A stretch of DNA of 64,000 nucleotides from Deinococcus koreensis (lineage in GTDB: Bacteria; Deinococcota; Deinococci; Deinococcales; Deinococcaceae): NCBI RefSeq assembly GCF_002901445.1, contig NZ_PPPD01000001.1, forward strand, positions 1,861,501 through 1,925,500. Reading direction: 5' to 3'. Made by a program: the position numbers and the translations under genes. The notes beneath the pieces are model-generated. The model did no database searches. It saw only the letters and a program-made list of their open reading frames with translations, and was not told where the DNA came from. Each line of letters begins with the position of its first letter. Positions within the stretch are counted from its first letter, which is position 1. Below, in pieces: positions 1 to 7,603 of the stretch.

Positions 1-486
1 GAGACCCGCCAGCAGGGCACGCAGCTCGGGCAGGCCGTGGGGGTGGTAGACCGATTCGCGAAAGGCGTCCACCGCCGCCGCCTGCATCCGGGCGCGCTGG
101 GCATCCCCCAGCAGCGGTACGGCGATGGTGAAGTCCAGCTCGCCCTCCGAACCTTGCGTCGCCAGCGGCGTTCGCAGGGTCAGCACGCTCGCCTGCCGGG
201 GCGCCGTGGCCGCGACGTGCGTGCCGCTGCCCACCCGCCGCGTGACCCAGCCCCCCGCCGCCAGGTCGTCGTAGGCGGCGACCACTGTGGAGCGGCTGAT
301 GCCCAGCAGCGCCGCCAGGGGCCGCTCGGCGGGCAGCCGCTCTCCGGGCGCCAGGTGGCCGGAACCGACCGCCTGCTCAAGAGAGTGCGTCAGGCGCGTC
401 TGCAGTGTGCCCTCGCCGTCCCGCCAGCCGCTCAGGAGCGCCGCCCAGCGTGGAGCGTCCGTAGCAGGGGAGCCAGTGGCCGTCAT
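1..486 (-). CDS. MocR-type GntR/PLP-dependent transcription regulator (partial, N-terminal 162 residues)
   Basis: The reading frame opens at ATG 486 and runs off the left edge, so only the N-terminal part is present. Residues about 25-95 form a GntR winged helix-turn-helix, seen as LAPGERLPAERPLAALL followed by SRSTVVAAYDDLAAGG and the wing RRVGSGTHVA. After a linker the segment TIAVPLLGDA...FRESVYHPHGLPELRALLA begins what looks like a fold-type I aminotransferase domain, which defines the MocR subfamily. MocR proteins sense amines or PLP-linked metabolites and usually act on the divergent neighbour; here that neighbour is a BenE-type transporter starting 107 bp away. The ligand cannot be inferred. 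Confidence 0.88.
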   Translation of the reverse strand, partial: MTATGSPATDAPRWAALLSGWRDGEGTLQTRLTHSLEQAVGSGHLAPGERLPAERPLAALLGISRSTVVAAYDDLAAGGWVTRRVGSGTHVAATAPRQASVLTLRTPLATQGSEGELDFTIAVPLLGDAQRARMQAAAVDAFRESVYHPHGLPELRALLAGL

Positions 487-498
487 GGCTCCGAGCGT

Positions 499-572
499 AG
501 CAGGCCAATCCGCCCGTCTGTGTAGACGAGCAGGCCAATGGGCCGTCCAATAGCTCTGGCAGTCAGTCCAAT
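499..572. promoter_or_regulatory. GNCCAAT direct-repeat array between the MocR gene and the transporter gene
   Basis: The intergenic region holds AGCAGGCCAAT twice, at 499-509 and 529-539, exactly 30 bp apart. GTCCAAT follows twice, at 545-551 and 566-572, 21 bp apart. All four copies share GNCCAAT in the same orientation. MocR regulators such as GabR are known to bind paired direct repeats spaced about two to three helical turns, so this is the natural operator candidate. Binding is inferred. Confidence 0.55.
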
Positions 573-592
573 TGCGGCGCACACTGGCGGGC

Positions 593-1789
593 ATGACTGT
601 GGCCCTGCCCCGAGCACGCACCTTCTGGCGCGACACTCATCCCAGCGCCGTGCTCAGCGGGCTGATCACCATGATCATCGGCTGGGCGGGGCCGAACGTG
701 CTGATCTACTCGGTCGCGCAGGCAGCCGACCTCAGCACGGGCACGGCGATGTCGTGGCTCTGGGCGCACGCCATCTTCACCGGCGTCACCGGCATTCTCC
801 TGAGCCTGCGTACCCGCACGCCGATCCTGAGCACCTGGAGCACCCCCGGCATCGCCTTCCTGGTCACGGCACTGCCCGGCGTCCCCTTCCCGGAAGCCGT
901 CGGGGCCTTCATCACCTCGGGCCTGCTGGTCATCCTGCTGGGCACCTTCCCGCCGCTGACACGCGCGCTGCAGGCCATTCCCACGCCGCTGGCCGCCGCG
1001 CTGAACGCCGCGATCCTGCTGCCCTTCGGCTTCCGGGCGCTGCAGGCCTTTGGCCAGTTGCCTCTACTGGTCGGCGCGATGATCCTGGCCTTCTTCGCGC
1101 TGCGGCAGCTCGCGCCGCGCTGGGCGGTCGCGGGCGTCCTCGTGACCGGCGTGGCCGCCAGCGCGGGCCTGGGCCTGCTGAGCGGCGCGCCCGTGCCCCT
1201 CGAGCTGACCCGCCCGGAGTTCGTGCTGCCGGCCTTCAGCCTGCACGCCACGCTCAGTCTGGCCCTGCCGCTCACGCTGCTGGCCTTCACGGGCCAGTTC
1301 GTGCCGGGCTTCGGGGTGCTGAAGGCCAACGGCTACGAGCCGGCGCCCGCCCCGGTGCTGCGGGCCTGTGGGGCGGCCAGCGTGGGCGCCGCTTTCTTCG
1401 GCTGCCACAACCTGACGCTGGGCGCGCTGCTCGCCAACATCGTCAGCGGCCCCGAGGCGCATCCCGATCCGCAGAAGCGGTACACCGCCGCCGTCTGGGC
1501 GGGCGTGTTCAACATCATGGTGGGCCTGTTCGCCGGCACCGTGCTGCACCTGATGGGCATCCTGCCCCCGCAGGCGCTGGCGGCGCTGGCCGGGCTGGCG
1601 CTGCTTACCGCCACCGGCAGCAGCCTGGCCGCCGCGTTCCAGGGCAGCCGGCCGGGCAGTCTCGCGGCGCCGGTGATCTTTGTGGTCACGCTCAGCGGGG
1701 TCACGCCGCTGGGCATCGGGGCGGCGTTCTGGGGAATTCTGGCGGGGCTGGCGGTGTACGGGGTCGAGGAGCGGCGGGTGCGGGGCTGA
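593..1789 (+). CDS. BenE-family benzoate/H+ symporter-like membrane transporter
   Basis: This 398-residue, very hydrophobic protein has about 11-12 predicted membrane spans. It matches the BenE family pattern, for example STPGIAFLVTALPGV near residue 85 and the FFGCHNLTLGALLANI segment in the middle. Family members are inner-membrane proton symporters for benzoate or related aromatic acids. I chose ATG 593; an in-frame TTG at 572 lies inside the repeat array and is less likely. It is divergent from the MocR gene, which probably controls it. Substrate is unproven. Confidence 0.85.
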   Translation: MTVALPRARTFWRDTHPSAVLSGLITMIIGWAGPNVLIYSVAQAADLSTGTAMSWLWAHAIFTGVTGILLSLRTRTPILSTWSTPGIAFLVTALPGVPFPEAVGAFITSGLLVILLGTFPPLTRALQAIPTPLAAALNAAILLPFGFRALQAFGQLPLLVGAMILAFFALRQLAPRWAVAGVLVTGVAASAGLGLLSGAPVPLELTRPEFVLPAFSLHATLSLALPLTLLAFTGQFVPGFGVLKANGYEPAPAPVLRACGAASVGAAFFGCHNLTLGALLANIVSGPEAHPDPQKRYTAAVWAGVFNIMVGLFAGTVLHLMGILPPQALAALAGLALLTATGSSLAAAFQGSRPGSLAAPVIFVVTLSGVTPLGIGAAFWGILAGLAVYGVEERRVRG

Positions 1790-1813
1790 ACGCTGAGATG
1801 ACAGACTGACCTC

Positions 1814-2152
1814 ATGACCAGTGACCTCGCCCGGCGGCGCGTCGCCTGGGAAGCCCTGTCGGAACTGTTCCTGGATACCGAGCCCGATCTGGAGGCCATT
1901 GCCCGGCGGCTGGGCCGGAGCGGGTTCGATGTGGCCGAACTGGATCACATCCTGCGCGGCGAGGTCGCCCCGGTGCTGGGCGGCAACCTGCTGGCGGTGG
2001 CGGGCGTCTGGGACGCCTTCGACCTGGAGCCCATCGAGGCGCGCTACCGGGCAGGGCGGCGGCGCCCGGGCCTGCTGGGCCGCCTCGCCTGCCACCTGAT
2101 CCGGGACGACTGGGCGCGGGTGAGGGCCGGGATGGAGGGAGAGTTGAGATAG
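1814..2152 (+). CDS. Conserved small hypothetical protein (112 aa)
   Basis: A short soluble protein with no signal or membrane segment. Recognisable features are a repeated tryptophan/acidic pattern (WEALSELFLDTE), ILRGEVAPVLGGNLLAVAGVWDAFDLEPIEARY and a basic C-terminal helix. This resembles a widespread family of uncharacterised proteins of about 110 residues (possibly DUF7079; not verified). It starts 24 bp after the transporter stop and could be co-transcribed with it. I assign no function. Confidence 0.7.
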   Translation: MTSDLARRRVAWEALSELFLDTEPDLEAIARRLGRSGFDVAELDHILRGEVAPVLGGNLLAVAGVWDAFDLEPIEARYRAGRRRPGLLGRLACHLIRDDWARVRAGMEGELR

Positions 2153-2229
2153 ATGCAGGGCTGGATTTCAGGCGGGGCTGGAGTAGATTGGGCGCACCTG
2201 CACTTCAGCTCTCGTCCCGGAGGCCATCC

Positions 2230-3795
2230 ATGAATACCCCGCTGACCCCGCTCGATCTCGTCAGGCGCGGCCTGAACGTGTATCCGGAACGCACGGCCGT
2301 GATCCAGCCCGGCGGCCCGAGCTTCACCTATCGCCAGTGGGGGGAGCGCCTGTACCGGCTCGCGCGGGCGGTGCAGGCGACGGTCGCGCCGGGCGCCCAC
2401 GTGGCGGTGCTCTCGCCCAACACCCACGCGGGCCTGCTGACCTATAGCGCCGTGCCCTGGGCCGGCCACGTGCTGGTGCCGCTGAACACCCGGCTGATGC
2501 CCGAGGAGTATGCCTTCCAGCTCCGCCACGCCGAGGTGAAACTGCTGCTGGTCGATCAGTCCCTGCACGACCGGGTGCGCGAGGTGGCCGCCGAGCAGGG
2601 CATCCCGGTCTGGGTCATGGGCGAGGGCCCGGCGGGCGCCGACTTCGAGGCCCGCCTGGCGGGGCAGGACGGCTCGCCCCTGCCCCTGGCGGTGAGCGAC
2701 GAGGACGCCACCATCACCATCAATTTCACGTCCGGCACGACCTCCAGCCCCAAGGGCGTGATGCTCACGCACCGCAATACGCTGCTGAACGCCATCGAGA
2801 CGCTGTTCTACTTCAAGGCCGACCAGGACAGCGTGTACCTGCACACCCTGCCCGACTTCCACGCCAACGGCTGGGGCGGGGTCTGGAGCCCCTTCGGGGT
2901 GGGCGCCACCCATGTCACGCTGCCGGCCGTGAAGGCCGAGGCCGCCTACGACGCCATCGAGGCCCACGGGGTCACGCACCTGTGCGCCGCGCCCACGGTG
3001 CTGTCCATGCTCACCGACCCGGCCTGTGCCCGCACCCTCGGGCGCCCGGTGCGGGTCGCCACCGCCGGCAGCCCGCCGCACGCCCGCACCATCGCCGACA
3101 TGAACGCGCTGGGCTTCCACGTCACGCAGGTCTACGGCCTGACTGAGACCAGCCCGCTGATCACCGTGGCTGAGCTGAGCGCCGAGCAGGAGGCGCTGCC
3201 CACCGCCACCCGCGCGCCCATCATCGCCCGGCAGGGCTTCGAGATGCTGCTGGCCGGCGAGGTCGAGGTGCTGGACACGGCGCGGCGGCCCGTGCCCCAC
3301 GACGGTCAGACCCTGGGCGAGATCATGGTGCGCGGCAACCTCGTGATGAAGGGCTACTACCGCAATCCGGACGCCACCGCCAGGGCCCTGGACGGCGGCT
3401 GGTTCCACACCGGCGACGTGGCCGTGACCCACCCGGACGGCCGCATCGAGATCCGTGACCGCAACAAGGACGTGATCATCTCGGGCGGTGAGAACATCTC
3501 CTCCGTGGAGATCGAGGGCGTGCTGTACGCCCACCCCGCCGTGCGCGAAGCCGTGGTGGTCGCCATGCCCGACGAGAAGTGGGGCGAGGTGCCCTGCGCC
3601 TTCCTCGCCCTGCACGCCGGGCAGCAGGTCACGCCCCAGGAGCTGGACACCCACGTCCGCGCCCATCTGGCCGGCTTCAAGGCGCCCAAGCGCTACGAGT
3701 TCCGCGATGACCTGCCCAAGACCGCCAGCGGCAAGTTCCAGAAGTTCGTCCTGCGTGCCGGCCTGTGGGCAGGCCGGGAGCGGGCGGTGAACTGA
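2230..3795 (+). CDS. AMP-forming acyl-CoA synthetase (fatty-acid CoA ligase type)
   Basis: A 521-residue ANL-superfamily enzyme that activates a carboxylic acid with ATP to an acyl-adenylate and then to the CoA thioester. The phosphate-binding loop TSGTTSSPKG is near residue 168, the adenine motif YGLTETSP near 301, the hinge region GDVAVTHPDG...RNKDVIISGGENI near 395-420, and the catalytic lysine segment PKTASGKFQK near 500. ATG 2230 has GGAGG at 2219-2223; the upstream in-frame TTG 2188 has none. The sequence suggests a medium- or long-chain substrate, which is inference. It probably feeds beta-oxidation or lipid recycling. Confidence 0.93.
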   Translation: MNTPLTPLDLVRRGLNVYPERTAVIQPGGPSFTYRQWGERLYRLARAVQATVAPGAHVAVLSPNTHAGLLTYSAVPWAGHVLVPLNTRLMPEEYAFQLRHAEVKLLLVDQSLHDRVREVAAEQGIPVWVMGEGPAGADFEARLAGQDGSPLPLAVSDEDATITINFTSGTTSSPKGVMLTHRNTLLNAIETLFYFKADQDSVYLHTLPDFHANGWGGVWSPFGVGATHVTLPAVKAEAAYDAIEAHGVTHLCAAPTVLSMLTDPACARTLGRPVRVATAGSPPHARTIADMNALGFHVTQVYGLTETSPLITVAELSAEQEALPTATRAPIIARQGFEMLLAGEVEVLDTARRPVPHDGQTLGEIMVRGNLVMKGYYRNPDATARALDGGWFHTGDVAVTHPDGRIEIRDRNKDVIISGGENISSVEIEGVLYAHPAVREAVVVAMPDEKWGEVPCAFLALHAGQQVTPQELDTHVRAHLAGFKAPKRYEFRDDLPKTASGKFQKFVLRAGLWAGRERAVN

Positions 3796-3858
3796 GCGGC
3801 TGGGCGGGGCTCGGCCGACGGGCTCCCCGGCGCAGGCCGCAGAACCACCGTCAGAGAT

Positions 3859-3887
3859 TTGACAGACCTGGCCTGCCATGCTAATGT
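3859..3887 (+). promoter_or_regulatory. Strong sigma-70-type promoter (TTGACA-N17-TAATGT)
   Basis: A perfect -35 TTGACA at 3859-3864, a 17-bp spacer and a -10 TAATGT at 3882-3887. The expected start is near 3894. No credible coding sequence follows before the terminator at 4032. Confidence 0.8.
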
Positions 3888-3893
3888 CATGGT

Positions 3894-4054
3894 TCTGGCC
3901 TGAAAAGGTCGTGCAGTGCAGTCCACGTTGTACAGTTACGCACTTGAGGGAGGCGCCCACCTCTGGGATTCACAAAAATACGGGCGCGCGAACAGTGGGG
4001 CCGGGGACAACCCGCCGCACCGATCCACAAGAGGAGCCTGCGGGCTCCTTTCTT
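3894..4054 (+). ncRNA. Candidate small RNA, about 160 nt, family not recognised
   Basis: The span is bounded by a near-consensus promoter and an intrinsic terminator. It contains no start codon with a Shine-Dalgarno site and no conserved reading frame. GGCGCCC at 3952-3958 can pair with GGGCGC at 3982-3987, suggesting a central stem. The length is compatible with a 6S-like regulator, but I do not see motifs that prove this. I find no SRP, tmRNA or RNase P signature. It could also be an attenuated leader, although the downstream deaminase gene appears to have its own -10 box. Confidence 0.5.
4032..4054 (+). terminator. Intrinsic terminator of the small RNA unit
   Basis: AGGAGCC (4032-4038), a TGCG loop and GGCTCCT (4043-4049) are followed by TTCTT. 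The stem is perfect over 7 bp. Confidence 0.75.
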
Positions 4055-4150
4055 CATGGCTGCTGACCGGCGCTCTCTGGGTGCATCGCAAGGCCGCATA
4101 AAGCGGGAAGGCCCACCGACATCCCGGCCCGGCCCCCGGACAATCTCCCC

Positions 4151-4729
<579 letters not shown>

Positions 4730-4741
<12 letters not shown>

Positions 4742-5257
4742 TCTGACCCAGGTCAGCACGCCGGGCAGCGGGTCGGGGCCTGTCGTGTCCACCCGCAGCA
4801 GCGGCGCGTCCAGGGAAAGCGGTGTCCAGCACCAGTGATCAGGCAGGATGCCGTAGTTCAGAGGAAAATCAATGAACGGCCGCGTCCCCGACGCCACCCG
4901 CGCGTCGTGCCGGCTCTGAAGCACCTCCAGCGGCGCCTCGCAGAACATCTGGGCCAGCCGGGCACCGTGGGCCTGCGCCAGAGCCCCGATCCTCGGCTCG
5001 CTGATGCCCCGGTAGAAATGCGTCTCCAGCACGGTGTCCACGCCCGCCGCCAGGGTCACGCCCGCCACGTGGTACATCAGCTCGAAGCTCAGCGGGCCGC
5101 TCTGGGCGTTCGTGATCTCCGGCAGTCGCTCGTGCAGGATGGTCTTGTAGTCGTCCTTGGTCACGTAAGGCCAGCGCAGTTCATGGGCCAGCCTCGAGCC
5201 CAGGTGGCTTTTCCCCGCTGCGGGCAGGCCGGAAACCACGAGCAGCACCTGTGACAT
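4730..5257 (-). CDS. Small P-loop kinase-like ATPase (175 aa)
   Basis: The Walker A loop GLPAAGKS is at residues 10-17, followed by a DDYKTIL segment resembling the nucleoside/zeta-type kinase acceptor region and a DTVLETHFYRG strand (Walker-B-like). The size fits small-molecule or nucleotide kinases of the AAA_33 group. No antitoxin-like partner is present, so a toxin role is not supported. TAGGCT lies 7 nt before ATG 5257, suggesting a leaderless transcript. It is divergent from the photolyase-family gene. Confidence 0.8.
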
Positions 5258-5304
5258 GCAGCCCAGCCTACCGTCGTGTCGGCGAGCCAGCGACAGACTT
5301 TCCT

Positions 5305-6696
5305 ATGACCCCGCCCGGCCTGCCGCCCACCCTCCCCCCCAGCCTGAAGGACACGCCCGTCGCCGAGCTGTTCCCCGACGTGTTCGCCCGCGACCCGCAC
5401 CACCACGGCTTCACGCGCGGGGGCCGGGCGGCGGCGCTGGCCGCGCTGGACGCCCTCGATCCCCTGGCCTACGGGCGCGACCGCTCGCACCTCGACGGGC
5501 ATGTCAGCCGCCTCTCGCCCTACCTGCGCCACGGCGTGCTGACGCTGGCCGAGGTGCGCGACGAGGCGCTGCGCCGCGTGCCCACGCCCAGCCGCGCCTG
5601 GAAGTACGTGAACGAACTCAGCTGGCACGACTTCTTCACGCGCGTGTACGCCGAGATCGGCGCGGGCGTATGGGAGAACCTGCAGCCCTACAAGACCGGC
5701 CTCCCGGACAGCGCCTACAGCCGCGAATTCCCCGCCGACATCGACCAGGGCACGACCGGCGCCGTGTGCATCGACTCGTGGTCGCGGGACCTGCGCGAGA
5801 CCGGCTACCTGCACAACCACGTGCGGATGTGGCTCGCGTCCTACATCATTCACCACCGCCGCGTGTGGTGGCCGGGCGGGGCGAGCTGGTTCATCACGCA
5901 CCTGCTGGACGGCGATCCGGCCAACAACAACCTGAACTGGCAGTGGGTGGCGAGCACCTGGCGGGCCTTTCCATACCTGTGGAACCGGGGCAACCTGCTC
6001 AAGTACGCCGGAGACCGCTACTGCGCCGAGTGCCCCCTGGCGGACTCGGGCTGTCCGTTCGACGCCACCTACGCGGCGCTCTCCGAGCGGCTGTTTGTCG
6101 GCAAGAGCGCTGCGCCCGGCGAGACCGGCTGGCTGGCCCCGGATCGCCTGCGGGCCGTGCCCTGGCAGGGGCCACTCACCCCGCAGAGCGTGCCAGACGC
6201 GGTGGTGTGGGTGCATGGCGACCGCCTCTCGCCCACCAACGAGGCGCTGGCCGCCTACGCGGAGCGCCCCGCCGTGTTCGTCTGGGACGACGGACTGCTG
6301 AAAGAATGGACGATCAGCGCCAAGCGGCAGACCTTCATCCACGAGTGCGTGCAGGAGCTGCCGGTACATGTCCTGCGCGGCAACGTGACCGCGCAGGTGG
6401 CGGCCTTCGCGCGGGCCCACGGCGCTGGCGTCGTGGCGACCACGCCCAGCCCTAGCCCCCGCTTCGCCGTGATCGTCCAGCAGCTTGAGGCCGAGGGGCT
6501 GACCGTGCAGCTCTGGCCCGAGCCGGTGTTTGCCGCCAGTCTGGACGCGCTGGATCTGCGCGTTCACGCCGACTACTGGAATCAGGTGCGCGCCAGCGCC
6601 TTCGGCCGCGAGCCGGAGCCGCCCAAGCCGAAAACGGCGCGGAAGAAGGCGGCGGAGACGGCGACGAAGAAGCCCCGTGCGAAGGCAACGGAGTAG
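5305..6696 (+). CDS. Photolyase/cryptochrome-family protein with reversed domain order
   Basis: In this 463-residue protein the FAD-binding helical domain comes first (about residues 60-260). LSPYLRHGVLTLAEV is near residue 69, NELSWHDFF near 103, ETGYLHNHVRMWLASY near 170 and LDGDPANNNLNWQWVAST near 205. The antenna-like alpha/beta domain follows instead of preceding it: VVWVHGDRLSPTNEALAAY near 296 resembles the usual photolyase N-terminus. A three-cysteine cluster, C-x2-C-x6-C, lies between the domains. The tail (last 25 residues) is Lys/Ala-rich and histone-like, suited to DNA binding. I chose ATG 5305 because an upstream GTG at 5251 overlaps the divergent kinase gene. Blue-light DNA repair is the likely role, by family. 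Confidence 0.85.
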   Translation: MTPPGLPPTLPPSLKDTPVAELFPDVFARDPHHHGFTRGGRAAALAALDALDPLAYGRDRSHLDGHVSRLSPYLRHGVLTLAEVRDEALRRVPTPSRAWKYVNELSWHDFFTRVYAEIGAGVWENLQPYKTGLPDSAYSREFPADIDQGTTGAVCIDSWSRDLRETGYLHNHVRMWLASYIIHHRRVWWPGGASWFITHLLDGDPANNNLNWQWVASTWRAFPYLWNRGNLLKYAGDRYCAECPLADSGCPFDATYAALSERLFVGKSAAPGETGWLAPDRLRAVPWQGPLTPQSVPDAVVWVHGDRLSPTNEALAAYAERPAVFVWDDGLLKEWTISAKRQTFIHECVQELPVHVLRGNVTAQVAAFARAHGAGVVATTPSPSPRFAVIVQQLEAEGLTVQLWPEPVFAASLDALDLRVHADYWNQVRASAFGREPEPPKPKTARKKAAETATKKPRAKATE

Positions 6697-6699
6697 GGT

Positions 6700-7212
6700 C
6701 TACCGCCGGGGAAGTGCGGCGAGGAGCGCCATGAAGGCTTCCGATTCGGTGCGCCCGGCCGTGTCGACCACGACGCGCTCCCCGCTCCAGGTCTCGAACT
6801 CCCACGCCGAGGTCTGAACCGAATCCCAGGTGGGCGGTTTCCACTCGCCGACCCGGTGCGTCTGATCCTCCCGCCGCGTCTCCACCCGTCGCCGATGCTC
6901 CGCCGCGTCCGAGCAGACGACCTCAATATTCACCAGCCGCGCCTCCGCCTCCCGCGCCACCCCCGCCCAGGCGTCCCGCGTGATCGCCAGCGGATTGACC
7001 ACGTCCACCACGACCGCGCTCCCCAGCCGCAGGTTGTCCAGCGCCAGCGCGTAACACACCGGGTAGCCCTCGACGGTCGCCTTCAGGCCGGACGCCAGCA
7101 GCGCGGCCTCGACCGTATCCACGCGCAGGTACACGGCGCCCAGGTGCCGCGCGAGCTGGCGGGCCAGGGTGGACTTGCCGGTGCCGGGAAGGCCGGAGGT
7201 GACGTAGAGCAT
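6700..7212 (-). CDS. Small P-loop kinase-like ATPase (170 aa)
   Basis: Walker A GLPGTGKS sits at residues 7-14, followed by LRVDTVEAALL and a VVVDVVNPLA strand, as in AAA_33/gluconate-kinase-like proteins. A charged R-rich lid (ETRREDQTHRVGEWKPP) is visible near residue 115. It ends 3 bp from the convergent photolyase-family gene. TAGGCT is placed 6 nt before the ATG, as with the kinase at 4730-5257, suggesting a leaderless transcript. The phosphoryl acceptor is unknown. Confidence 0.82.
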   Translation of the reverse strand: MLYVTSGLPGTGKSTLARQLARHLGAVYLRVDTVEAALLASGLKATVEGYPVCYALALDNLRLGSAVVVDVVNPLAITRDAWAGVAREAEARLVNIEVVCSDAAEHRRRVETRREDQTHRVGEWKPPTWDSVQTSAWEFETWSGERVVVDTAGRTESEAFMALLAALPRR

Positions 7213-7234
7213 GGGCAGAGCCTACCGCCCGCCA

Positions 7235-7531
7235 TCAGGTCAGCAGTTCGTCGCGGTTCCCCTCGCGCACCAGTACGTCGCCGTCGCGCAGACGCCAGTG
7301 AGGCACCTCCTGAGTCTCAAGCTGCGCGGCAAGCCGGGTACAGTCGCCGGTTTCTGGATGATCCGGTGAGTCGACATGCGGCATGAACAGCCGGTCGAGC
7401 ACGCCCAGACCAGTAGTGAACGGCTTATCGACGGTGTCGAGCGGATCAACGGCAGCCAGCGGCAGCAGATCCGGCGACAGCACGCATGGGCCGGCGCTGA
7501 AGCCCGCGTACACCACCGCGTCCCGGTTCAA
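7235..7531 (-). pseudogene. C-terminal fragment of a peptidase S51 (dipeptidase E-like) gene
   Basis: The frame encodes VVYAGFSAGPCVLSPDLLPL, matching the nucleophile elbow of peptidase S51 (G-x-SAG), and continues to a typical C-terminus (HWRLRDGDVLVREGN). The N-terminal half, with the rest of the active site, is missing. Homology stops at about 7531, exactly where the AT-rich accessory segment begins. The only in-frame start is a TTG at the junction without a ribosome site. This looks like a gene truncated by insertion or replacement. Confidence 0.7.
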
Positions 7532-7603
7532 AAATAAAGAGTAGGCCGGTTCGCACGCGAACGTGACTTGGAATGAACGCTTCTGTGGTGCAGACTGTAA
7601 AGC

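Larger units (their letters stand above)
3796..4150. other. Intergenic region containing a complete small transcription unit
   Basis: This 355-bp gap holds a strong sigma-70 promoter (3859-3887), about 160 nt without a convincing ORF, an intrinsic terminator (4032-4054), and a separate weak promoter for the deaminase gene at 4139-4144. The next gene therefore does not depend on read-through. Confidence 0.7.

Noticed and set aside
2044..3960. Long minus-strand ORF (638 codons) opposite the acyl-CoA synthetase
   Set aside because: It is a shadow frame caused by high GC; the plus strand encodes a full ANL enzyme with all motifs. The same applies to long frames at 5161-6567, 9398-11035, 26803-29445 and 30531-34154.
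7520..7562. tRNA-like GGTTCAAA and hairpin at the island border (attachment site)
   Set aside because: No cloverleaf can be drawn and no integrase is present, so it is not called a tRNA or att site.
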